5,188 bases of DNA from Paracoccaceae bacterium (lineage in GTDB: Bacteria; Pseudomonadota; Alphaproteobacteria; Rhodobacterales; Rhodobacteraceae). Within the stretch, counting starts at the first letter, position 1. The number at the start of each line of letters is the position of its first letter. The stretch covers positions 1 to 5,188 of the forward strand of contig SLKW01000257.1 of NCBI GenBank assembly GCA_007134405.1. Direction: 5' to 3'. The position numbers and the translations under genes were made by a program. The notes beneath the pieces are model-generated. The model saw only the letters and a list, made by a program, of their open reading frames with translations, had not been told where the DNA came from and ran no database searches. Positions 1 to 5,188 of the stretch are shown one piece after another.

Positions 1-5
1 ACCCC

Positions 6-2369
6 TTATTGCCGCGCCTTCAGCGCCGTGTTCAGATCCACCCGGTCGAGCCGGCGGCGCACCAGAAGCGCCGCGGCAAGGCTCGCCAGGACCACCGCCG
101 CCGCCGCCGCCGCATAGGTGCGGCGCGAGACAACATAGGGCAATTGTACCACATCGGTCGAGATCGCCTCGACCATGCCGGCGGCGAACCAGCCGCCCAG
201 CACCCAGCCCAGCGGCACCGCCAGCAGTGTGAGCAGCATCATCTCGCCCACCAGCACGAAGCCAACCTCGGCGCGGCTGAAGCCCATGACGCGCAAGCTG
301 GCCAGTTCGTGGCTGCGTTCGGAAAGCTGGATGCGGGCGGCGTTGTAGACCACCCCGATCGCGATCAGCACGCCGATGATCGTGTAGATCGCCACCATCG
401 TCAGCAGGTTCTCGGCCATGGTCTCGTCGAACTGGCGGCGCACCTCGGCCCAGTCGGCGAGACCGGCGACCGCGGGCGTGCGCTTGATCTGCGCGTTGAG
501 GGCGGCGCGCTGGTCTTCGTCGATCAGCAGATGGACCTGGTTGACCTGCGGCGCGATGCGCAGCGCCGAAAAGAGCGCCGGGGCGGCGATGTGTGCCTCG
601 CCCCCGAGGCTCTGGTGGACGATGGCGGCGACCGGCAGGTCCAGCACCTCGCGCGGGGCTGCCAGAAGCTCGATGCGGATCGTTTCTCCCGGGGAAACGC
701 CGAGCGCGCGCGCGAGCAGCGCGGGCAGGACCACGCCCTCGGCCGGCAGATCGACGGCGCCGGCGATATCGTCCATCAGGCGCGCGAGCTCGGCGCCCTC
801 GAAATGGCCCTGAAGCGCGCTGAGCCGGTCGCGATGGCCGTTGACCAGGCGGACCGGCACGGCATACGCGCCCTCGACCGCGCGCACGCCGGGCAGCGCC
901 AGCGCGTCGTCGAGCACCGCAAGCGGCTGGGCCTGGTTGAGCGTCAGGGTGATCTGCTGGCGGTTTCCCTGCCCGAAGGTGCGGTCGGTCACCACCTCCA
1001 TCGCGTCGAAGAGGAAGTAGGAGGCGACCAGCACCGCGACCGAGGCCGAGACGCCGAAAAGCGTGATCGCCGCACGCCCCGGCCAGCGGATGATCGACCG
1101 GAAGATCATCATCGTAGTCTGGCGCAGGCGGATCGCCGCCAGAAGCTTGTCCAGCCAGCCGCGGGTGAAGACCGGCGGGGACGGCGGCGACATCGCCTCG
1201 GCGGGCGGCAGGCGGAGCGCGGCGAGGACGGCGCGCATCGCGCCCAGAAGCACCGCCGCGAGGCCCAGGGCGGCGGACACCGCGACGGCGGCGGCGCTGG
1301 GGTCGCGCAGAATGAAGGGAAAGCGGAAGAATTCGCCATAAAGCGCGAGCATCGCGTTGCCGATCCACCAACCTGCGAGCCAGCCGATGACGACGCCAAG
1401 CACCCCGATCAACGCCGCCAGCTTGAGGTAATGCGCAGCCACCTCGGACCGCGTGTAGCCCACCGCGCGCATCAGCCCGATCTGCGGCCGTTCGATGGCG
1501 ATCAAGCGGCCTAGAACCATGTTGACCAGGAAAGCGGCGACGATCAGGAAGACCGGCGGCATGAAGCGTGCCAGGCCGCCGAGCTGCTCGAGTTCGCTGT
1601 CGAGAAAGGAATGCGAGCCTTGCCGGTCGCGCCCATAGGCTCCGGTGCCGCCATATGGGTCGAGCAGGCGATCGAGCGCAGCGATCACGGCACGCGCGTC
1701 GGCATCACGGGTGAGCGTGAGGGCAATATCGTTCATCGCCGCCTGCATTCCGCTTGCACTGGCCGCGGCGGCCTCGCTCATCCAGATAAGGCCGAAGCGC
1801 CGGTCATCGGGCATCACTGCGCCCGGCGCCAGCGTGTAGACGAATTCCGGCGATAGTACCCAGCCCGCGACGGTGAGCTCGCGCAACTGCCCATCGAAGA
1901 TCCCGGCAAAGCGGCTGCCTGGCACCAGGTCATGCGCCTCGCCGAAGGGTTCGTTGATCAGCACCTCCTCGGGGCGGTCCGGATCGGGCATGCGACCGGT
2001 ACGCAGAAGCGGGACGTTCAGGATGGGCGCACCATCGGCCGGGAGCGACAGCACCTGTGCGGTCGCGGGTTCGTCCATCCCCGCGATGTCGAGAACGGCG
2101 TTGAAGGTGATGCGCCCTTCGGCACGGGCAACACCGTCGATGGCCTCGATCTTGGCCAGAAGCGCCCGGGGCGCGCGACTGGCCTGCGCAAAGATTTCGG
2201 CAAAGCGGAAGCGTTCGTAATAGGCGGCGCGTGTCTGTTCGAGCGAGCGTTGCGTGCCTTGCGCGCCGACCATCAGCATGATCCCGCAACCGAGCACGAG
2301 CGCGATGGCAAGCGTTTGCGCCCAGATCTGGCGCAGATCGCGCAACAGCTTGCGGTCCAGCGCCCTCAC
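6..2369 (-). CDS. ABC transporter permease with two tandem FtsX units (MacB/YbbP-like superfamily)
   Basis: This 787-residue inner-membrane protein is the membrane half of an ABC exporter. Hydropathy by eye gives eight membrane segments at about residues 17-37, 270-292, 317-340, 358-385, 433-455, 653-677, 704-731 and 752-770. Large periplasmic domains follow segment 1 (about 38-269) and segment 5 (about 456-652), as in MacB_PCD plus FtsX proteins. Each half has a matching cytoplasmic loop after its second segment: ER at 293-294 leading to [12 protein letters not shown], and ER at 684-685 leading to [11 protein letters not shown]. The protein therefore looks like a duplicated 4-segment FtsX unit that could act as a built-in pseudodimer. 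Length and layout resemble E. coli YbbP-type permeases. The start is GTG at 2369, overlapping the ATPase stop by 4 bases, and gives a sensible N-terminus ([13 protein letters not shown] before segment 1). The TAA stop is at 8-6. The family exports lipoproteins, lipids, peptides or drugs, and which applies here is unknown. The family call is firm; the substrate is not. Confidence 0.93.
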   Translation of the reverse strand: MRALDRKLLRDLRQIWAQTLAIALVLGCGIMLMVGAQGTQRSLEQTRAAYYERFRFAEIFAQASRAPRALLAKIEAIDGVARAEGRITFNAVLDIAGMDEPATAQVLSLPADGAPILNVPLLRTGRMPDPDRPEEVLINEPFGEAHDLVPGSRFAGIFDGQLRELTVAGWVLSPEFVYTLAPGAVMPDDRRFGLIWMSEAAAASASGMQAAMNDIALTLTRDADARAVIAALDRLLDPYGGTGAYGRDRQGSHSFLDSELEQLGGLARFMPPVFLIVAAFLVNMVLGRLIAIERPQIGLMRAVGYTRSEVAAHYLKLAALIGVLGVVIGWLAGWWIGNAMLALYGEFFRFPFILRDPSAAAVAVSAALGLAAVLLGAMRAVLAALRLPPAEAMSPPSPPVFTRGWLDKLLAAIRLRQTTMMIFRSIIRWPGRAAITLFGVSASVAVLVASYFLFDAMEVVTDRTFGQGNRQQITLTLNQAQPLAVLDDALALPGVRAVEGAYAVPVRLVNGHRDRLSALQGHFEGAELARLMDDIAGAVDLPAEGVVLPALLARALGVSPGETIRIELLAAPREVLDLPVAAIVHQSLGGEAHIAAPALFSALRIAPQVNQVHLLIDEDQRAALNAQIKRTPAVAGLADWAEVRRQFDETMAENLLTMVAIYTIIGVLIAIGVVYNAARIQLSERSHELASLRVMGFSRAEVGFVLVGEMMLLTLLAVPLGWVLGGWFAAGMVEAISTDVVQLPYVVSRRTYAAAAAAVVLASLAAALLVRRRLDRVDLNTALKARQ

Positions 2370-3091
2370 CAGGACACCTCGGCGGGCGCGATGCGGTCCG
2401 CGTTGCGCTCATCCCGGACGATCTTGCCGTCGGCTAGCACCACGACACGCTCCGCAATGCGCTGGATATCTGCGTTATGCGTGATCAGGATTGTCGCAGT
2501 TCCGAGGTCGCGATTGACCTGATCGAGCGCTTCGAGCACCTGGATGCCCGTCTTGCTGTCGAGCGCGCCGGTCGGTTCGTCACACAGCAGCACCTCTGGC
2601 CGCTTGGCGATGGCCCGTGCGATCGCCACCCGCTGCTGCTCACCACCCGACAGCTCGGCCGGAAAATGGTCCATCCTGTGCTTCAGGCCAACGCGCTCCA
2701 GCGCCTCCTCGGGCGACATCGGATTTCTGGAAATCTCGGTGACGAGCGCAACGTTCTCGCGGGCGCTCAAACTCGGGACGAGGTTGTAGAACTGAAAGAC
2801 GAAGCCGACATGGTCGCGCCGGAACGCGGTTAGACGGGCATCGCTTGCACGGGTCAGATCGCTGTCGCGAAAGTAGACCCGCCCTTCGGTCGGCAGGTCG
2901 AGTCCGCCGAGGATGTTCAAGAGTGTCGACTTCCCCGACCCCGAGGCACCGAGAAGCACGATCATCTCGCCCTCGGCGATTTGTATATCGACCCCTCGCA
3001 GCGCATGCACCTCGACCGTGCCCGTGCGGAAAATCCGCGTCACGCCCTCAACCCGGAACACCGGGAGCCGCTCTGTCGATGCATCACGCAT
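2366..3091 (-). CDS. ABC transporter ATP-binding protein (MacB/LolD/YbbA type)
   Basis: This 241-residue cytoplasmic ATPase powers the FtsX-type permease encoded directly downstream. All nucleotide-binding motifs are intact: Walker [10 protein letters not shown] at 48-56, Q-loop glutamine at 100 ([10 protein letters not shown]), signature LSGGEQQR at 147-154, Walker B VLLCDEPT at 167-174 with the catalytic glutamate, D-loop GALD at 175-178, and H-loop histidine at 205 (ILITHN). The [15 protein letters not shown] stretch and the length are typical of the LolD/MacB/YbbA group, not of importer ATPases. I chose ATG 3091 because a near-perfect Shine-Dalgarno precedes it and homologues begin close to this point. 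The frame stays open upstream to an ATG at 3199, but those 36 extra residues look non-coding and have no good ribosome site. The TGA stop at 2368-2366 overlaps the permease GTG. Function as an exporter ATPase is secure; the transported substrate is unknown. Confidence 0.95.
   Translation of the reverse strand: MRDASTERLPVFRVEGVTRIFRTGTVEVHALRGVDIQIAEGEMIVLLGASGSGKSTLLNILGGLDLPTEGRVYFRDSDLTRASDARLTAFRRDHVGFVFQFYNLVPSLSARENVALVTEISRNPMSPEEALERVGLKHRMDHFPAELSGGEQQRVAIARAIAKRPEVLLCDEPTGALDSKTGIQVLEALDQVNRDLGTATILITHNADIQRIAERVVVLADGKIVRDERNADRIAPAEVSW
2375..2380 (-). promoter_or_regulatory. Ribosome binding site for the permease, inside the ATPase gene
   Basis: Read on the minus strand, GAGGTG lies upstream of the GTG start at 2369, with 7 bases between GAGG and the start codon. 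It sits within the last codons of the ATPase gene. With the GTGA overlap it supports the GTG start and suggests coupled translation of the two subunits. Confidence 0.6.
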
Positions 3092-3095
3092 GCGC

Positions 3096-3102
3096 CCTCC
3101 TT
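3096..3102 (-). promoter_or_regulatory. Strong Shine-Dalgarno for the ATPase gene
   Basis: On the minus strand the sequence AAGGAGG stands 4 bases before the ATG at 3091; counted from the AGGAG core the gap is 5 to 6 bases. It is close to the full anti-16S consensus and fixes the start at 3091, not at the longer in-frame ATG at 3199. Confidence 0.8.
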
Positions 3103-3132
3103 GAACCAATATTGCGACCTGCACTGAGTCTA

Positions 3133-3145
3133 AGCAAGAATTGCT
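3133..3145. repeat. Short perfect inverted repeat AGCAA-gaa-TTGCT
   Basis: Five-base arms AGCAA and TTGCT flank a 3-base centre, about 40 bases upstream of the ATPase start. This is the size and position of a possible dimeric repressor site, or a small leader hairpin if transcribed. A 5-base arm can arise by chance, so this is a weak candidate. Confidence 0.35.
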
Positions 3146-3148
3146 CTG

Positions 3149-3175
3149 ATCGGCTCGGAACGCTGAGCCCCCGAT
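3149..3175. repeat. Imperfect hairpin GGCTC / GAGCC with bulged extension
   Basis: GGCTC at 3152-3156 pairs with GAGCC at 3165-3169 around an 8-base loop. The stem can extend, across bulged C residues, through GAT and its complement up to ATC at 3149-3151. No T-run follows on either strand, so it is not a Rho-independent terminator. It would lie in the leader of the ABC operon if transcription starts upstream of it. Confidence 0.3.
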
Positions 3176-3244
3176 TCGCGCAACGGTTGAGCACCGCATG
3201 TTGGAAAGGCCCTCATGGAATCCGCAACATCTGGTAAATGCTGA

Positions 3245-3281
3245 GAAAAGCGATCAAACACCTTGAATTTCTGCGCTTTTC
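3245..3281. repeat. Perfect 8-bp inverted repeat GAAAAGCG / CGCTTTTC with an inner stem
   Basis: GAAAAGCG at 3245-3252 is the exact reverse complement of CGCTTTTC at 3274-3281, separated by 21 bases. Inside the loop TCAA at 3254-3257 pairs with TTGA at 3263-3266. It is the longest perfect inverted repeat I found between the two genes and lies about 80 bases upstream of the carboxypeptidase start. It could be a paired operator with half-sites nearly three helical turns apart, or an RNA stem-loop. The T-run in the arm is short and no longer run follows, so a terminator is unlikely. Confidence 0.45.
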
Positions 3282-3292
3282 CGGCGCGCGGT

Positions 3293-3303
3293 GTTATGGT
3301 AAC
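3293..3303. repeat. Small palindrome GTTA-tgg-TAAC
   Basis: Four-base arms GTTA and TAAC flank a TGG centre, 60 bases before the carboxypeptidase start. The outer bases do not extend the symmetry. It is short enough to be chance, but it falls where a promoter element or operator for the plus-strand gene would be expected. Confidence 0.2.
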
Positions 3304-3349
3304 GTGATTTCAATAAAAAGCCCTGCAAATTTGATCGGGCACTAGAGGC

Positions 3350-3354
3350 GAGGA
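3350..3354 (+). promoter_or_regulatory. Ribosome binding site for the carboxypeptidase gene
   Basis: GAGGA lies 8 bases before the GTG at 3363, good Shine-Dalgarno spacing. No ATG occurs in frame before 3417, and starting there would remove the charged n-region of the signal peptide. This site therefore decides in favour of the GTG start. Confidence 0.6.
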
Positions 3355-3362
3355 CAGGTAAG

Positions 3363-5188
3363 GTGGCAGCGCACTTCCGGCGTTCGTTTCGTTCTGGCGA
3401 CTTCGTGGCCTTTGCGATGCTCTGGCTCTTGGTCGCGGTCATGTCGCCCCAGCGCACGGAGGCCGCGCCTTTCGCGGCGGTCGTCATGGACGCGCGCAGC
3501 GGCGAGATCCTCCATTCGGTCAACGACCGCACGCGGCTGCACCCGGCATCACTGACCAAGATGATGACGCTCTACGTCGCGTTCGAGGCGGTGCAAAGGG
3601 GCGAAATCTCGCTTGATACCCAGATCACCGTCAGCCGACGGGCGGCTGCCGAGGTGCCATCGCGGCTGGGACTGCGCGCCGGGCAGCGAATCGCCCTGCG
3701 CTACCTGATCCGCGGTGCTGCCTTGCGCTCGGGCAACGATGCTGCGACGGCCATTGCCGAGGGGATCGAAGGCTCGGTCGAGGCGTTCGCGGCGCGGATG
3801 AACCGGACCGCCGCGGCTATCGGCATGACACAGACGACCTTCCGCAACGCCCACGGCCTGACGCAGGCAGGTCATCTGTCCAGCGCCCGCGATATGGCGA
3901 TCCTGTCGCGCCAGATCTTCTTCGACTACCCGCAATACTATAACCTCTTTTCGCGCCGCTCCGAACATGCCGGTGTCGGCCATGTGCGCAACACGAACTG
4001 GCGCTTCCTCGACGGCTATCGCGGCGCCGACGGGATCAAGACCGGTTTTACGCGCGCGGCGGGATACAACCTCGCCGCCTCGGCCGAACGCGGCGGCAAG
4101 CGCATCATTGTCGTGGTCTTCGGCGGGCGCTCGACCATTGATCGGCACCAACGCATCGTGGAACTCATGGACCGCGGATTCCGGCAGGCGCCGGCCCAGG
4201 TTGCGGTGCGCCGGCCGTCGCCGCCGGATTATTCCCGCACCCCGCCGGCCGTCGTGGCGGAAGGCCCAAGCGGCAGCGGGCAGAGTGCGGCGCGCGTGGT
4301 CCGCATGCAGCCCGCTCCATCGCGCAGCCTGATTCCGCAGCGCCGCCCGGGCGCCGACCTGCCCGATGTGCCCGAGGAGCTGATCGCCAGCCTGCAGAAC
4401 AGCATCAACGAGGCGCTCTCCTCCGCCAACCAGCCGGTCGAGGAGATGATCGTGACCGAGGAAGCGGTGCAACTTGCATTGACCGCCGCGCCCGATCGTT
4501 CGCTGGCGCCTACCCCGCGCCCGGAAACGTCGGATGCGCCGACCACGGAGGTGGCGGCCGAAATGGCGGAGGAAGACGAAACAGAACTGGCCAGTGCCGA
4601 AGCGGCAGGTTTCCAGGTCATCGATGCCGACACATTCGCCGCGCTGACCGACCCCCAGGAGGGCCCCGCCGAGCTTGCACAGGAAGCGCATGCAGGTAAC
4701 GAAGTCCAGCTTGAAACCGAGCTAGCGGCAGCTGGCGCCGAACCCCGGCCCGATCTTGCCGCACCCGATGTCGAGAGTGACGCCATCGATGCAGTTGTCG
4801 CCGAAGCGTCGGATACCGCAGGGACACCACTGCCCGAACCGTCGGAACTTGCCAGTCTGACAGCCACGGCGCCAGCCGATCTCTCCGCCGCCATGCCGGA
4901 AGAGGCCGCGGCCGCGCAGATCCTGTGGCGCAACGAGGCCCCCCTCGCCGAGGTTGCGAGCCGGGCGGCCACCGCCACCGAAGGTCTTATCCTTCTGACC
5001 ACCGCGGACACGGTGGACGCCGACCCCGAGATCGCCGGACGCAGCGCGATACCCGAAGTCGTCACCCGCGTTTCGACCTCGGGCGGACGTGTCTGGTCGA
5101 TCGACCTTGGCCTGCACCCGTCGCGCTTCGATGCCGAACGCGTGGCGATCCGTGCGGCCTTGGCTGAAACCGCGATCCTCAGCACTGG
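3363..5188 (+). CDS. Exported D-alanyl-D-alanine carboxypeptidase (peptidase S11, PBP5/6-like) with C-terminal SPOR-like domain, 3' end cut by window
   Basis: At least 608 codons with no stop before the window end. The family removes the terminal D-Ala from peptidoglycan pentapeptides in the periplasm and is a beta-lactam target. Residues 1-35 form a signal peptide: a basic n-region with Arg at 6, 7 and 10, a hydrophobic core around 14-27, and a likely cut near TEA/A. The S11 catalytic domain spans about 36-275, with SLTK at 63-66 (nucleophile Ser63, Lys66), SGN at 123-125 and KTG at 226-228, all intact. The usual PBP5 C-terminal beta domain and amphipathic anchor are not seen. Instead a Pro/Ala/Glu/Asp-rich, probably disordered stretch runs from about 276 to 568. 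From about 570 a SPOR-like segment begins (RVSTSGGRVWSIDLG, then a helix DAERVAIRAALAET) and is cut off at residue 608. The start is GTG 3363, supported by GAGGA 8 bases upstream; an upstream in-frame stop is at 3300. SPOR domains bind denuded glycan at the septum, so septal targeting is inferred. The enzyme class is secure; the tail call is moderately so because it is incomplete. Confidence 0.93.
   Translation, partial: MAAHFRRSFRSGDFVAFAMLWLLVAVMSPQRTEAAPFAAVVMDARSGEILHSVNDRTRLHPASLTKMMTLYVAFEAVQRGEISLDTQITVSRRAAAEVPSRLGLRAGQRIALRYLIRGAALRSGNDAATAIAEGIEGSVEAFAARMNRTAAAIGMTQTTFRNAHGLTQAGHLSSARDMAILSRQIFFDYPQYYNLFSRRSEHAGVGHVRNTNWRFLDGYRGADGIKTGFTRAAGYNLAASAERGGKRIIVVVFGGRSTIDRHQRIVELMDRGFRQAPAQVAVRRPSPPDYSRTPPAVVAEGPSGSGQSAARVVRMQPAPSRSLIPQRRPGADLPDVPEELIASLQNSINEALSSANQPVEEMIVTEEAVQLALTAAPDRSLAPTPRPETSDAPTTEVAAEMAEEDETELASAEAAGFQVIDADTFAALTDPQEGPAELAQEAHAGNEVQLETELAAAGAEPRPDLAAPDVESDAIDAVVAEASDTAGTPLPEPSELASLTATAPADLSAAMPEEAAAAQILWRNEAPLAEVASRAATATEGLILLTTADTVDADPEIAGRSAIPEVVTRVSTSGGRVWSIDLGLHPSRFDAERVAIRAALAETAILST

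Larger units (their letters stand above)
3092..3362. promoter_or_regulatory. Divergent intergenic region between the ABC operon and the carboxypeptidase gene
   Basis: These 271 bases separate two genes transcribed away from each other, so promoters for both should lie here. No gene or RNA gene is recognisable. The part nearest the carboxypeptidase (about 3241-3335) is visibly more AT-rich than the flanking coding DNA, as expected for a promoter region. I found no convincing -35/-10 pair on either strand: TTGAAT at 3263-3268 is a fair -35, but nothing matching -10 follows at 16-18 bases. The region contains several short inverted repeats, listed separately, which could be operators or leader structures. 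That promoters are present is inferred from gene layout. Confidence 0.55.

Noticed and set aside
61..120. GCC-rich trinucleotide run near 90-113 as a tandem repeat
   Set aside because: It encodes the Ala-rich last membrane segment of the permease (about residues 753-759) in a high-GC genome, so composition explains it.
9..1514. A 501-codon open frame on the plus strand opposite the permease
   Set aside because: It is antisense to a clearly real permease. The predicted protein is a featureless Arg/His/Gln/Asp-rich chain, as expected from the complement of high-GC coding DNA.
3108..3137. Possible minus-strand promoter: TTGCTT (3137-3132) and AATATT (3113-3108) with 18-base spacing
   Set aside because: The matches are only 3/6 and 4/6, and transcription would begin near 3101, inside the Shine-Dalgarno. 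That is incompatible with the clear ribosome site.
3149..3175. Rho-independent terminator between the two units
   Set aside because: The GC stem has bulges and no T-run on either strand, and a terminator is not needed between divergently starting genes.
3092..3199. In-frame upstream extension of the ATPase to an ATG at 3199 (277 residues)
   Set aside because: The extra 36 residues do not resemble any ABC ATPase N-terminus and no good ribosome site precedes 3199, whereas ATG 3091 has AAGGAGG at close spacing.
3549..4691. A 380-codon minus-strand open frame opposite the carboxypeptidase
   Set aside because: The plus strand here carries intact S11 active-site motifs. The minus-strand product is Arg/Gly/His-rich without recognisable domains.
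4229..5185. A 318-codon minus-strand open frame opposite the carboxypeptidase tail
   Set aside because: Its Ser/Ala-rich low-complexity product is the antisense image of the Ala/Glu/Pro-rich linker.

Overview
The window is high-GC DNA carrying two divergent transcription units separated by about 270 bp. Codon use, the small ABC operon and the architecture of the right-hand gene (an S11 D,D-carboxypeptidase with a long acidic Ala/Pro/Glu-rich linker running into a SPOR-like tail) suggest an alphaproteobacterium, most likely of the Rhodobacterales (Paracoccus/Rhodobacter/Roseobacter type). The placement comes from recognition of protein style, not from a marker gene.

Left half, minus strand (3091 to 6): a two-gene ABC exporter operon of the MacB/LolCDE/YbbAP superfamily. 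The first gene encodes a 241-residue ATPase with every canonical nucleotide-binding motif. The second encodes a 787-residue permease made of two tandem FtsX-type units (8 predicted membrane segments, two large periplasmic domains). The second gene starts with GTG inside the end of the first (GTGA overlap), which suggests translational coupling. The permease stop lies 5 bases from the window edge, so any third gene, such as a periplasmic adaptor, would lie outside. The substrate cannot be read from the sequence.

Middle (3092 to 3362): an intergenic region that must hold the start signals for both units. It has a strong Shine-Dalgarno for the ATPase, a reasonable one for the carboxypeptidase, and several short inverted repeats. 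No convincing -35/-10 pair was found on either strand.

Right half, plus strand (3363 to beyond 5188): an exported penicillin-binding protein of peptidase family S11. It has a signal peptide, the active-site motifs SLTK, SGN and KTG, a disordered acidic linker of about 290 residues, and the beginning of a SPOR-like domain cut off by the window end. It probably trims peptidoglycan pentapeptides, and the SPOR-like tail may target it to the division site.

Both units act at the cell envelope, but nothing visible shows that they work together. I see no mobile element, CRISPR array, RNA gene or phage feature. Nothing here looks like a wholly new system; the most notable items are the carboxypeptidase architecture and the inverted repeats between the two units.
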